A stretch of DNA of 64,000 bases, taken from NCBI GenBank assembly GCA_943138885.2, contig OW964577.2:7647263-7711262 (forward strand), given 5' to 3'. The translations under genes were made by a program, and so were the position numbers. The DNA is from Tholera decimalis (taxonomy: Eukaryota > Arthropoda > Insecta > Lepidoptera > Noctuidae). Position 1 is the first letter of the stretch; every line of letters starts with the position of its first letter. The notes beneath the pieces were generated by a model that was given only the letters and a program-made list of their open reading frames with translations, searched no databases and was not told the DNA's origin. This document shows, piece after piece, positions 33,895 through 44,945 of the stretch.

Positions 33895-33989
33895 CTGCTT
33901 ACCTTGCCTTCAAAAATGTTTTGTCAGACTTGTAAAGTCTGACCTTTACAAGTCTGACAAAACATTTATGAAGGTAAGGTAAACAGCAG
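33895..33989. repeat. Hairpin with 42-45-bp arms
   Basis: Arms 33895-33936 and 33945-33989 pair apart from a few small mismatches or indels (ttttgtcagacttgtaaa core is perfect); 8-nt loop gtctgacc, itself a copy of part of the arm. Confidence 0.9.
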
Positions 33990-34869
33990 TCAATGTGTGC
34001 TCATAGATTTGTAGATTGATAAATTATCAACTATTTTGAGAGACGTTTTATTAACAGTTATCGCCTAGGTTTTTTACGAAATGGTGTCGGAATGGTGAGC
34101 TTTAACTCAACGTAAACATAGTCGCTGCAGTGACGTGGTATTTTGGCAACACAAGTTAAAACAACCGTCTAATTTAGACAAAAATACCGGACAGAAGTGG
34201 TAGGACAGTTGTAATTAAAGATAAGTTGTTCGGTTTGGAAAGGTCTCAAGAATTACTTTTTCATTCAATAATGGTCGTTTTTTATGATGTACATAGCTAG
34301 TATACTTACTATTTATACTTTTAGTAATTTACGCGACTTTACAATACAATATAACCCTTTAAGGCTGCTCTCTCGAAAAAAGCTTGAAAAAAGCATTCAG
34401 ATGAAGCAACTTTTCGTCGGCAATTACAGAGAAATTACATCTGAAAAAATTGTTAGTAATCTAGATGATATGAACCGTAATTTGGTTTAGCCACAATTTT
34501 TCTATCGATATCACATAATAAGAAAAAAAAAATGCCAAATCACCTCCAAATCATTGAGATGAAACCATTTTACTCCTTAATTTCTTATCAAAAGAGTATA
34601 AAAAAATATACTACTGCTTTGCAATACAAATGAAAATAATTTGGTTTTGTTACTTTTTACAAATATGTATTATTTTTATTAAAATAAATGAAAAATGCGT
34701 CCAATTAAAGACTGCGTTTACATCACCCCCGCACTCGTCCACAAATTCAGTGCGGGGCGCATCGTGTTGCTAGTTGGACGTACGTCGCGTTGCGAGAGCT
34801 CAAGCAATACGAAATAATATCGTAAAATATTACTGCAAAAATTAATTTTGTAAATAGTGGAATAGCTTT
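33990..34869. other. No gene seen
   Basis: AT-rich; ORF 34284-34490 has no recognisable features. Confidence 0.4.
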
Positions 34870-35440
34870 TTAACCGACTTTAGAAAAAGGAGGAGGTTCT
34901 CAATTCGTCTTGAACTTTTTTTTTATGATGTTACTTCATTACTCGCAGATGGCTGGACCGATTTGGAAAATTCTTTTTTTGTTTGAAAGAATATACATTC
35001 TAGTTAGTTCTATTGTCGTCACGTTTGGATCTGATGATGAAATCATGGAAAAATCGAGGGAACTATAGCGTTTTGAGTATTTCTTATAGTACCTTGTTTA
35101 GTTTCTCTCGAAAAGCACCATTTGAGGAAGTGGAACTGATGACGAAGACCCCAGATGGCCATCGAAACTACTCAATAATAAGTATTTCGTGGATTGCGAT
35201 TAGGTTACTTGAATATAGATGTTAAGCACTTTATGCTCGTCACAATGCATATGGTGAAGTAGAGCTGATAGTGATGTACCAGGAGAACTCCTCAAAAATT
35301 AACGGCTCTGCACCGGGAAAAGCAATATTTTGTAAAAGGTGATAAGTAGTTGACATTTTGGCTTTTGTAACTAGATAAATTACAAACCGACCCACTAAAC
35401 AGCGTGAAATAAAACTTATTATCAAAAAATAGAACCGACT
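34870..35440 (-). repeat. Hairpin-bearing family, body-only copy 4
   Basis: 'taaccgactttagaaaaagg' to 'aaaaaatagaaccgactt'. The hairpin is lost: the copy stops where the first hairpin arm would begin. Confidence 0.7.
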
Positions 35441-35896
35441 TTCGATTCGTCAAAAAGTTTTAATTCTGATTCTTGTTTATAAGTTAAAGAGTATTCTATG
35501 TATCTATAAGTAGTGTTAGTGTTATAAACTCATAGTATTTTACAGTTTTAGTAGTGTTTAAATTTAGTTTGTAAAACATGGGAATAAGCAGAAACGAATG
35601 AAGAGAGGTTTAAAAAAATATTACAAACAAAAGGGTATACATTTATTATCAAGGTAAGTTTAAAGTTTTATCTACATATTTCATTATAATCTATCGCTTT
35701 ACTTACCTCGCATAAAAGTAGATAGCACAGAGTAAACGGAAAGAGGGTAAGCTTCATACAACTGCGCTATGATAGGTACACTACTACAAGCAAGGCGCGT
35801 GTGTGCGCTTCGTCTGAGCGAGGCCTGGCTTGAGCAGATACGCACCGGTTTCTCTTCGTACGGACGAAGCCGCCAGTTGAGATAGAGAGATAGAGT

Positions 35897-36149
35897 TAAG
35901 ATAATGTACAAGAGAAAGAAGAAAACGACAAAGAGAAGGAAATAGAACTAAGGAAAGAAAAATAGATTGATGAGAAAAATGAAGAAAACGAGAACGAAGA
36001 AGGACGAAAAGAAAACATAGAACAAGATTTTATATGGGTTTCTAAAAATAAATATATGTGAACACGGAGAAATAAATGAGGATGAAGAAGTTCAACCAAC
36101 CAAAAGAATAAAAATACTTGGTGAAAGAAAGTTAAATTTCAGTGAATTT
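35897..36149 (+). pseudogene. Glu/Lys-rich degraded ORF, C-terminal piece
   Basis: One frame reads DNVQEKEENDKEKEIELR, a stop, then a further acidic run NEENENEEGRKENIEQDF. After a frameshift another frame reads NEDEEVQPTKRIKILGERKL, ending NFSEF and stop. The continuity of acidic composition across breaks suggests a decayed coding sequence, probably of a mobile element; family unknown. Confidence 0.3.
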
Positions 36150-36189
36150 TAGTTATAATCTATTCTATTTGTTTATAAAAATGTAACAA

Positions 36190-37564
36190 ATAATATGACA
36201 TACACTAGTAATAATTATACTACCTATCTACCTTACTCTAAGTTCCTACCTAGGTACATACCTACCTTACCTACCTACCTACCATTTTTCTCTTAATAGA
36301 AACCTTCCTCAGACTATAACGAATATTCAAAAAAAAAAATCCGTATTGGTCCAGCCATTCCTGAGTTTTGCGCTTAGCAACACATTTAGCGATTATTTTT
36401 TATTTATATATAATTAAGTTAAAAAGATACATCAAGTTGTTTACCTCATGTTTCGAGCCAGGCTGATCTATAATAGAGGTATAGTTTCTACAGTACATAC
36501 TCAAAGTGCATCTATATCAATAGATAATTAAAAAAAAATTGCAAAAAAATAGAACCGACTTCCATATCAAAATACTACAAAGCCAAAAATAACTTTAATT
36601 TCGGAAGTCGGTGTTATTGGTTTTGGATTTTCTTTTTTTTTCACACCGCCTTCCGAAATTAAAGTTATTTTTGGCTTTGTAGTATTTTGATATGGAAGTC
36701 GGTTCTATTTTTTGCTAAAAAGTTTTTTTTTTCACGCTTTCTAGTGGGTCGGTTTGTAATTTATCTAGTTACAAAAGCCATAATGTCAACAACTTATCAC
36801 CTTTCACAAAATATTGCTTTTCCCGATGCATAGCCGTTAATTTTTGAGGAGTTCTCCTGGTACTTGACCATCAGCTCTACATCACCATATGTATTGTGAC
36901 GAGCATAAAGTGTTTAACATCCGTACTCAAGTAGTCGAATTGCAATCCCGCAATCCACGAAATACTTATTATTGAGGATTTTCAGTGGCCATCTGTGGTC
37001 TTCATCATCAGTTCAACTTCCCCAAATGGTAATTTTCGAAAGCAACTGCTCAAGGTACTATAAGAAATACCCAAAACGCTATAGGTGTGCCTATAATATT
37101 TGAAGAATTCCCTCGATTTCTCCAGGATCCCATCATCAGATCCTGATTTCGTGACAATGGGACCAATTAGAAAGTATACCCTTTCAAACGCAAAAAGAAT
37201 TTTTCAAATCGGTCCAGCCGTCTCCGAGTAATGAGGTAACATACGTTAAAAAAAAAAAAATTTCAAGATGAATTGTAAACCTCCTTTTTTTGAAGTCGGT
37301 TAATAAAAACAAAATTTGACCACTTTTGATGCGGTACAAATAAAAATGAATTTAACTTTCACGATGACTTGGCCTTCTGTGATTTCGATACTCTGTGCCG
37401 AGACTAGGCGAAGCGACGACGCATGCTGGCGGCGCAAGCGCGGACCGAGCGCGCCTCTCTTTTCTGTTGCATGCGGGTAGCGGAGAGCTGCGCGGAGTGA
37501 CGCGCGGGGAGGGGTCGTTAGCTCCGCCCAAATGGTCAAGGTTATTGGCATGAATACAAGCCTT
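36190..37564 (+). repeat. 1.37-kb direct duplication, copy 1
   Basis: Nearly identical to 39418-40791. Contents in order: a (ctac)n-like run; 'gtattggtccagccattcct'; a hairpin-family copy (arms about 36530-36613 and 36643-36724, body to 37310); and a 240-bp GC-rich block at 37320-37555 (gaagcgacgacgcatgctgg..). Differences are mainly in homopolymer lengths, an 'acctaggtac' indel and single substitutions. No gene; the 83-codon minus ORF over the GC block is unlike any protein I know. Confidence 0.92.
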
Positions 37565-39417
37565 AAGAAAGTCGTCGTATAGAAAATATACTGTAGAAAC
37601 AGAATTATAAACTTACTGCTCTTAACTCAATATCACATTTTAAAATATGCATTAAAATATAACAAAAATCAAAAACGAACCCCATCCAGCGACATGACAT
37701 CTTCGCAATTTTCGCCTACAATTCGAACGTAAAGCCTCCAAAGCAATCAATTTCCGGCCTATTCGACTTTAAACGGGGAATCAAACCCGATATCCGAACG
37801 GATTTAGTTGCGGACTCCATAGACGTAATGAATGGAGTCGAGTGGCCCACTTCGATTCAGTTAACTTTATCCTTTATATATTAATCACTGTGATGGGATT
37901 TCGGAGATGCAATGGGATTTAAAATCGAGGAGGATGAAGATAGATTTAAATCATTATTTTAATTAAATACTCAGCTAGCACAACACTAATTTAATAATCA
38001 AATTCTAACCAAATACTCAGTTATTTACAAACAAATCCTCTAAACTATAACTTGAATTAATTACTATGCCAATAATTATACAATCGTATCTAATAACCCT
38101 AGCTAAAAGTTAGGGATTTGAACTGCTAAACGCATTATCGGGCTAAATGCATGAATATAAATGAACATAGCTTCTATTAGACATAAATTATATTTGAAAC
38201 ATCGATAATTTTAATCGAACTAATATTAGGCTAAAGTTAGGCTAATTATACGAAGGTATAATTCGTTGGTAATATTACGCGCCAGTATTGACCGTTAGAA
38301 CTAGTTTTAATGGGTTGCTGTTTAAGTAATTATTGTTCTATACCTGATAATGGTGCTCGAGGCTGAAATACTATGGATGGATGTACTTTTATAATATCGA
38401 AGTTACAAAATATGAGTCTACCAACCAGTCAAATAAAACTTCCCAGTGACTGGGTTGCAGAGGTTAGATGGGATGTTGTTCTATAAACTGGATGCCAATC
38501 CCAATATATTTTCTTCAAAACGGCTTGTCACTTAATTAACTCACATACTAATTTATTTTTTTAGTACAATAAATCATAGCTTTCAAAGTAAAAATATAAA
38601 AAAGCATAGATTTAATGATCTTTTAAACTCTAATTTGGAAACCTTTTAAGACCCAATTTGTGTATTTTTAAGAGATTTTTAAGTCGAACTAAAAACTTAA
38701 GAGTAATTATACGATTACAATGACATTGAAGAAAAGTTGGTTACAGGTCGTACAAAATGCACTTTTAAGAATTCCTAAAAAAATATCTTCAATTTTATAT
38801 TAAGTATTAAGTTTAGAGTACAGTACAAATAATAAGTTTTTTTTTATTAATTCATTTAAAAACGACAGCTTATAATACAAACGAAACATGCTCTTCAACA
38901 CATCAACAAGAGAGTCATGAAAACGATGACGACGAAGGTGTCATCTATGTATAAGCCAGACAATACTTTGGTAAAAATAGTTTATAATAAGCAACATAAG
39001 AAATAATAAATCATATGAAATGTAATATTTTTGTTTTAAGTTTTTTACTAAAACTGAATTCGCTCTGCATACAGTACTTTATAAGCGGTTTGTCATTATA
39101 AGCGGAGTGATCATAAACGGGTTCCGTAGTAAATAAGCAAAGTTTATTGACACCGAAATTAATTAAATGCTGTGATGAGACTCTTGAATTTAAACTAAGT
39201 AAGTAATACTTGTGAAAATTATGCAAGTGGAGCACCCGCTTAATTTTTATATTCTACTAAAAATCCTACAATGTTGCCATTTTAAGTGGCACTTCTCGGT
39301 CAAGCTGTCTCATTTGCAAACTACAGCTTGCTAAATAGGTAGGCCTTCTCCCGGGAGGTAAAACAATTATAGATTTAACTATTTCTGAATAAACATAAAT
39401 CTTAAAATAAATCTTAA
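37565..39417. other. Spacer between the duplicates, no gene seen
   Basis: AT-rich. A piece of the 'cagataggcagtcgc' repeat family (cccagtgactgggttgcagag) lies at about 38440-38505. The rest shows no structure. Confidence 0.45.
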
Positions 39418-40791
39418 AATAATATGACATACACTAGTAATAATTATACTACCTATCTACCTTACTCTAAGTTCCTACCTACATACCTACCTTACCTACC
39501 TACCTACCATTTTTGTCTTAATAGAAACCTTCCTCAGACTATAACGAATATTCAAAAAAAAAATCCGTATTGGTCCAGCCATTCCTGAGTTTTGCGCTTA
39601 GCAACACATTTAGCGATTATTTTTTATTTATATATAATTAAGTTAAAAAGATACATCAAGTTGTTTACCTCATGTTTCGAGCCAGGCTGATCTATAATAG
39701 AGGTATAGTTTCTACAGTACATACTCAAAGTGCATCTATATCAATAGATAATAAAAAAAAAAAATTGCAAAAAATAGAACCGACTTCCATATCAAAATAC
39801 TACAAAGCCAAAAATAACTTTAATTTCGGAAGTCGGTGTTATTGGTTTTGGATTTTCTTTTTTTTCACACCGCCTTCCGAAATTAAAGTTATTTTTGGCT
39901 TTGTAGTATTTTGATATGGAAGTCGGTTCTATTTTTTGCTAAAAAGTTTTTTTTTCACGCTTTCTAGTGGGTCGGTTTGTAATTTATCTAGTTACAAAAG
40001 CCATAATGTCAACAACTTATCACCTTTCACAAAATATTGCTTTTCCCGATGCATAGCCGTTAATTTTTGAGGAGTTCTCCTGGTACTTGACCATCAGCTC
40101 TACATCACCATATGTATTGTGACGAGCATAAAGTTTTTAACATCCGTACTCAAGTAGTCGAATTGCAATCCCGCAATCCACGAAATACTTATTATTGAGG
40201 ATTTTCAGTGGCCATCTGTGGTCTTCATCATCAGTTCAACTTCCCCAAATGGTAATTTTCGAAAGCAACTGCTCAAGGTACTATAAGAAATACCCAAAAC
40301 GCTATAGGTGTGTGCCTATAATATTTGAAGAATTCCCTCGATTTCTCCAGGATCCCATCATCAGATCCTGATTTCGTGACAATGGAACCAATTAGAAAGT
40401 ATACCCTTTCAAACGCAAAAAGAATTTTTCAAATCGGTCCAGCCGTCTCCGAGTAATGAGGTAACATACATAAAAAAAAAAAGTTCAAGATGAATTGTAA
40501 ACCTCCTTTTTTTGAAGTCGGTTAATAAAAACAAAATTTGACCACTTTTGATGCGGTACAAATAAAAATGAATTTAACTTTCACGATGACTTGGCCTTCT
40601 GTGATTTCGATACTCTGTGCCGAGACTAGGCGAAGCGACGACGCATGCTGGCGGCGCAAGCGCGGGCCGAGCGCGCCTCTCTTTTCTGTTGCATGCGGGT
40701 AGCGGAGAGTTGCGCGGAGTGACGCGCGGGGAGGGGTCGTTAGCTCCGCCCAAATGGTCAAGGTTATTGGCATGAATACAAGCCTTAAGGC
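39418..40791 (+). repeat. 1.37-kb direct duplication, copy 2
   Basis: Second copy, same orientation and same internal order as 36190-37564; hairpin arms about 39762-39839 and 39867-39950; GC block 40550-40780. Both copies end exactly at 'gaatacaagccttaa', after which the flanks differ. Confidence 0.92.
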
Positions 40792-41174
40792 GACATTATA
40801 TGGCAGCGACCTTGAGCGACTGGGGAGAAGCTTGCGTCACTCCCCGCGACCGCGCAATGCACCCCCGCAACGCAAGCTCGAAATTTCGTAAGGTAACCAT
40901 ACGTTTCAAATAGTAAAGACTGTACTGCCTGATTTATTATCACAATCCAAAATTATTTTTTCTGGACTTTAATTGTCTGGTCATTGAAAACTACTATGTG
41001 TATTTAGACAAGTAATTCTACCTATCTATATATATAAAAATGACTACGTGGCTACGCTACTTAGACTCATTTGATACTCGTAAATAATTAAGTTTTAATA
41101 ACATTGAAATCGGAATATTGAAATAAGTATGAATTTACTTGTCAGCAATCATGTCATTTTTGATCAGGTACGGT

Positions 41175-41685
41175 AAATCATTTATATAAATAAGAAACAA
41201 AAAGGGACCTAAAATTGAGCCTTGGGGACCCCCATCTTGACGTCACAGATCCCGGCGATCTTTTGCCGTTCAAGTCGACTCTCTGAATCCTTTCACTCAA
41301 GTATGAGGTCAGAAGATTCAGAGAGGCGCCCCGGAATCCGTAGTGGTGCAGTTTCCTGATTAATGTCTCATGGGGAACACAGTCAAATACCTTTGAAAAA
41401 TCGCAAAAAATGCCCAACACTTACCAACACTTATCTTCCCATGCATTATAAATGTGTCCTAAAAGTTCAACACCGGCCATCAGTTGTTGAACGTCCCTTT
41501 GTAAAACCAAATTGTTTATTATGTAGCAATTTGTGTTTATTAAAATATCTTTGCATCTGCATTAAAATAATTTTCTCAAAAATTTTACTGAAAGTGGGCA
41601 ATACAGAAATAGGTCTATAATTAGTAGGGTCAGATGTACTAACTGATTTAAATAGTGGGATTATTTTACTATATTTCATTAAGTC
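41175..41685 (-). pseudogene. jockey/CR1-type LINE reverse transcriptase, middle of the domain
   Basis: Reads KIIPLFKSVSTSDPTNYRPI and SVLPTFSKIFEKI, then KQFGFTKGRSTTD, then after a frameshift FCDFSKVFDCVPHETL and LIRKLHHYGFRG. A second frameshift restores GPQGSILGPFLFLIYINDL (standard 'PQGSILGP' block). The catalytic (F/Y)xDD block is absent: the sequence ends IADK and stop where it should follow. Motif order identifies a non-LTR reverse transcriptase; the element is dead. Confidence 0.88.
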
Positions 41686-41721
41686 AGGAATCTCATCGCA
41701 ATCAATACAATTATTAAATAC

Positions 41722-41962
41722 TAGCTTTTGCCCGCAACTTCGTCCGCGTGGAATAGTTACTTTGGGCTAACGTTAAATTTAACCCCGATTTTGAAGCATT
41801 CTTCATTGGTGCTCCGCTCCTATTGGCCTTAGCGTAATGATATATAGCCTATAGCCTTTCTCTATAAATTGACTATTTAATTAAAAATATTTTTTTCAAT
41901 TCGAACCAGTAGTTCCTGAGATTATCGCGTTCAAACAAACAAACTCTTCAGCGTTATATTAT
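41722..41962 (-). mobile_element. Helitron-like non-autonomous element
   Basis: Right end 'actagcttttgcccgcaact' with 'cgtccgcgtggaa'; left end, read on the minus strand, 'tatgctaatataacgctgaag' and 'gtttgtttgaacgcgataat'. Directly followed by another right end at 41975, so two elements are abutted. Confidence 0.6.
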
Positions 41963-42167
41963 TAGCATAGATAGCTGTTGCCCGCGACTTCGTCCACGTT
42001 TCCGTCATTTTTCGTAAAAAAGTAGCTTATGTCCTTCTTCACGGTTCAGTGATTTTGATGTAACAGACAGATTAACTTTCGTAATTTAGTAGGGACATAT
42101 AATATGTCAATCTATAATACTATTGAAAAATATCGCAATACCGAACCGCACAATATTATTGTTAATA

Positions 42168-42690
42168 GCTGTGCCCGCGACTCCGTCAGCGTGTAACTCC
42201 TTGTGTGTTATTAAGTTAATATATTGGTAATATTGTTTAGATCACGTTCACATGAGGCTTAAGTACCTATAGAACGACAATACTTCAACGCAAAGCTTCC
42301 GGGTAAACTATGTTGAAAGTTGACCCGTCCGGCACGTGAACATAAAGATTTCTAGAACTGCTAACCCGGGAAAGAGCGACGTACAACTGATCATCCGAGA
42401 AACAACTGACACCGAGATCTACTCCAGCAACACGAAAAGTCTGCCCTTGAGCCTTATTAATTGTCATTGCATAACACACCGATACTGGGAATCGCGTTCT
42501 TTTAAATTGGAATGGAAAATAATTTGGTATTATGGGAATTCTGGGAATAAAGACGGTTTTCTTGCACCGCAACCTGTTAGAATTTGAGCCTCGATTATAT
42601 TTTGTGGCAACTGGTTTACTTTTAGTCGAGTTCCATTGCAAAGTTGTGGTGGTTTTAAATTTCGGAGCAGAATAATAATCAGAAGAGAGC
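42168..42690 (-). pseudogene. Helitron helicase (RepHel), C-terminal remnant with its 3' end
   Basis: Minus frame: LLRNLKPPQLCNGTRL and QNIIEAQILTGCG, a frameshift, then KTVFIPRIPIIP and FPVSVCYAMTINKAQGQTF, then VDLGVSCFSDDQLYVALSRV to a stop near 42285. These are the last conserved blocks of the Pif1-like helicase of Helitrons, which drives rolling-circle transposition. About 110 bp further on the minus strand lies 'acggagtcgcgggcacagcta', the Helitron 3' end type. The rest of the protein is missing and the frame is broken, so it is inactive. Confidence 0.88.
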
Positions 42691-43025
42691 TTCGAACTGC
42701 TAAGCTATCGGGAGTTACACGTGTTATTGTGAGTCAACCATAAAAGATAGATATATGCTGTCGTGGGATATTTTTTATATAATTTTAAGGAGAACATTTC
42801 CGTCATAAATTATTTCTATGTAGCTTTAACTATTAAGGTTGCACACGCGACGGAAGCTTAAAAAATGGAGTAACTTCTCCCGTTTTCCCAACATTTCCCT
42901 TCACTGCTCTGCTCCTATTGATTGTAGCGTGATGAAAAGTATACTATAACCAGCTCAGGAGTATGAAAAATAATTGTACCAAGTTTCGTTAAAATCCGTC
43001 GAGTAGTTTTTGTTTCTATAACGGT

Positions 43026-43028
43026 TAT

Positions 43029-43087
<59 letters not shown>
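43026..43087 (+). repeat. (CAGA)n microsatellite
   Basis: About 15 uninterrupted copies. Preceded by 'aaaatccgtcgagtagttttt', a Helitron/LINE-associated sequence, so the run probably grew from a repeat tail. The minus ORF through it (repeated SVCL) is not a gene. Confidence 0.95.
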
Positions 43088-43089
<2 letters not shown>

Positions 43090-43504
43090 AATTTTACTGA
43101 TTGCATTTTTGGCATCAGTATCGATCCCTAATCACCCCCTGATAGTTATTTTGTAAATATATTTCATGTACAGAATTGACCTCTCTACAGATCTATTATA
43201 AGTATAGATAACAGCTAATGTAGGAGCTATAATGTGTATAATGGACTTAGTAACATGACTGTTCATGTGGGGTAATTCTGTAATTACCCCACAGATCGGT
43301 GAAAAAATTTTCAAATTCTGTGGCGACTTGTGAATCTAATGTTATTATATTATCATCAATAGTTAGGATGTAATTACTAGGATTCCCAACTTTTTGGCAG
43401 CCAATTGAGCCTTAGCCTCGATAAACGGACCAAAATTAAGGGTGGATGTCAACGTAACCTCAAGAAGTTCGATGCAATCCATATAATATAAAGCGAGTTA
43501 TATA

Positions 43505-43742
43505 ATACTAGTACTCTCGCGGGGCTTCGCTCCCGTGGATTCTATCACGGTAAAAACATAACTCTCCTTTTTTGCAGTCGGGTAAAAAGTAGCCTATAAC
43601 CTTCCTCAAGCTTCAAGCTACTTCAATACCAAATTTCATCCAAATCCACCCAGTACTTTCGAAGATTAGCGCGTTCAAGCAAACAAACAAACAAACAAAC
43701 AAACTTACAAACTTTTCCGCTTTATAATATTAGTATAGATAA
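43505..43742 (-). mobile_element. Helitron-like element, full short copy
   Basis: Right end 'actagtactctcgcggggct', left end '..ataatattagtatagata' with an expanded (aaac)n run at 43677-43707. A closely matching copy lies at 48752-48961 without the expansion. Confidence 0.65.
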
Positions 43743-43833
43743 ATTAAATTTAGGTAAGTATAGGCACGGGCGCGAAAGTAGGATTGACCATATGGGCGAA
43801 AGTTGGAATATTGGATAGTTGTGCGTAAAGAAA

Positions 43834-44560
43834 ACATTAGATCTCCGCATTCAAGGTCATGGTACTTTCGTTCCATAGCTAGCTATAAGTACCTACAACT
43901 ATGTCAAAAACCGCACTCAAGTATTTTTTAAACTAATCTGGACTGTCCTTACTACGCTGTAGTATGGTTACATTATAGTTAAATACTCACCTCGTACTCA
44001 CCACAAAAAAACACTATTATTTCAATGAAATAAAAAATTACTAAACATTAGATCTCCGCATTCAAGGTCATGCTACATAAGTACCTACCCTAGACCTATA
44101 CCTACAACTCGTGTCAATATCAGCTCTCAAGTATTTTTTGATACTCTAATCCGGACTGTCCTTAGTACCTACGCTGTAGTATGGTGCTATTACATTGCAA
44201 TATTTACCTCGTCTCTGCATTTTCGCGGCGAGAATCTAAGTTATTTGATATACTCCAAAAAAAACATAATTTGAATAAAATAAAAATAATTTTAAGTAAG
44301 TACCTACTAAATATTAGATGTCCGCATTCAAGGTCATGCTACTTACGTATCAAGAGCTATACCTACAACTATTCCAATATCAGCAACACTCAAGTATTTT
44401 TTGAAACTCTAATCGAACTGTCCTTACTACGCTCCAATATGGTTACCTACTCGTAAATTACATTTCAATACTCACCCTGTCTCTACATTTTTGACTCAAG
44501 AATCTTTACTATTTGTTGTTCTCCTAAAAGGAAATAACATAATTATTTCAATAAAATAAA
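43834..44560 (+). repeat. Diverged tandem repeat, three to four units
   Basis: The phrase 'attagatctccgcattcaag' recurs at 43836, 44047 and (as atgtccgc) 44313, spacing 211 and 266. Each is followed by 'caaggtcatg', 'cctacaac', 'actcaagtattttt', 'ctgtccttactacgct' and 'actcacc'. A last unit is partial. Confidence 0.85.
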
Positions 44561-44649
44561 AGTTTGTTTACTACATTTAAATCACATTTATTTTTTCCAA
44601 TATGCTAATTTAAACTATTGATAGAGATTATATAAATAATCTTCTTCTT

Positions 44650-44945
44650 ATCGTGTGGGTAGTAATGTCTAATGACCCCATACACCCTAGTGTCAGAGTT
44701 TCTAGACTGCCTCAAGAGCCTCTGACGTGGTCTATTCTGACGACCGCCATTTGGCGACCGGGACTACCGGCTTATATGTGTCTTCCGAAGCACGGAACCA
44801 TCTTTTTATCAGACAATCAGGTGATTCAGGCCTGCAATGTCCTAGTCAAAGTGGAAACAAATTTACAAAGTATGCGTCCCGCGGGAATAGAACCCACGAC
44901 CACACACAAGTTAAACCCCTAAACCACTCGACCATGGCGGCAGTA
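44650..44945 (-). mobile_element. tRNA-headed SINE (family C)
   Basis: Head on the minus strand: ccatggtcgagtggtttagg (A box) and ggtcgtgggttctattccc (B box), body through 'ggactagtcccggtcgcc'-like sequence to 'agacattactacccacac', tail 'gataagaagaagatt'. Two plus-strand ORFs over this interval are artefacts of the SINE. Confidence 0.8.

Noticed and set aside
35699..35911. Minus-strand 70-codon ORF ending at a good GTAAGT donor
   Set aside because: The sequence with repeated 'cgcttcgtctgagcgagg' looks repeat-derived and no partner exon was seen.
37300..37551. 83-codon minus-strand ORF present twice (also 40522-40773)
   Set aside because: Preserved only because the whole 1.37-kb segment is duplicated; no start context, splice sites or recognisable domain, and GC-rich DNA favours open frames.
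42915..43115. ORF with repeated SVCL units
   Set aside because: Translation of a (CAGA)n microsatellite.
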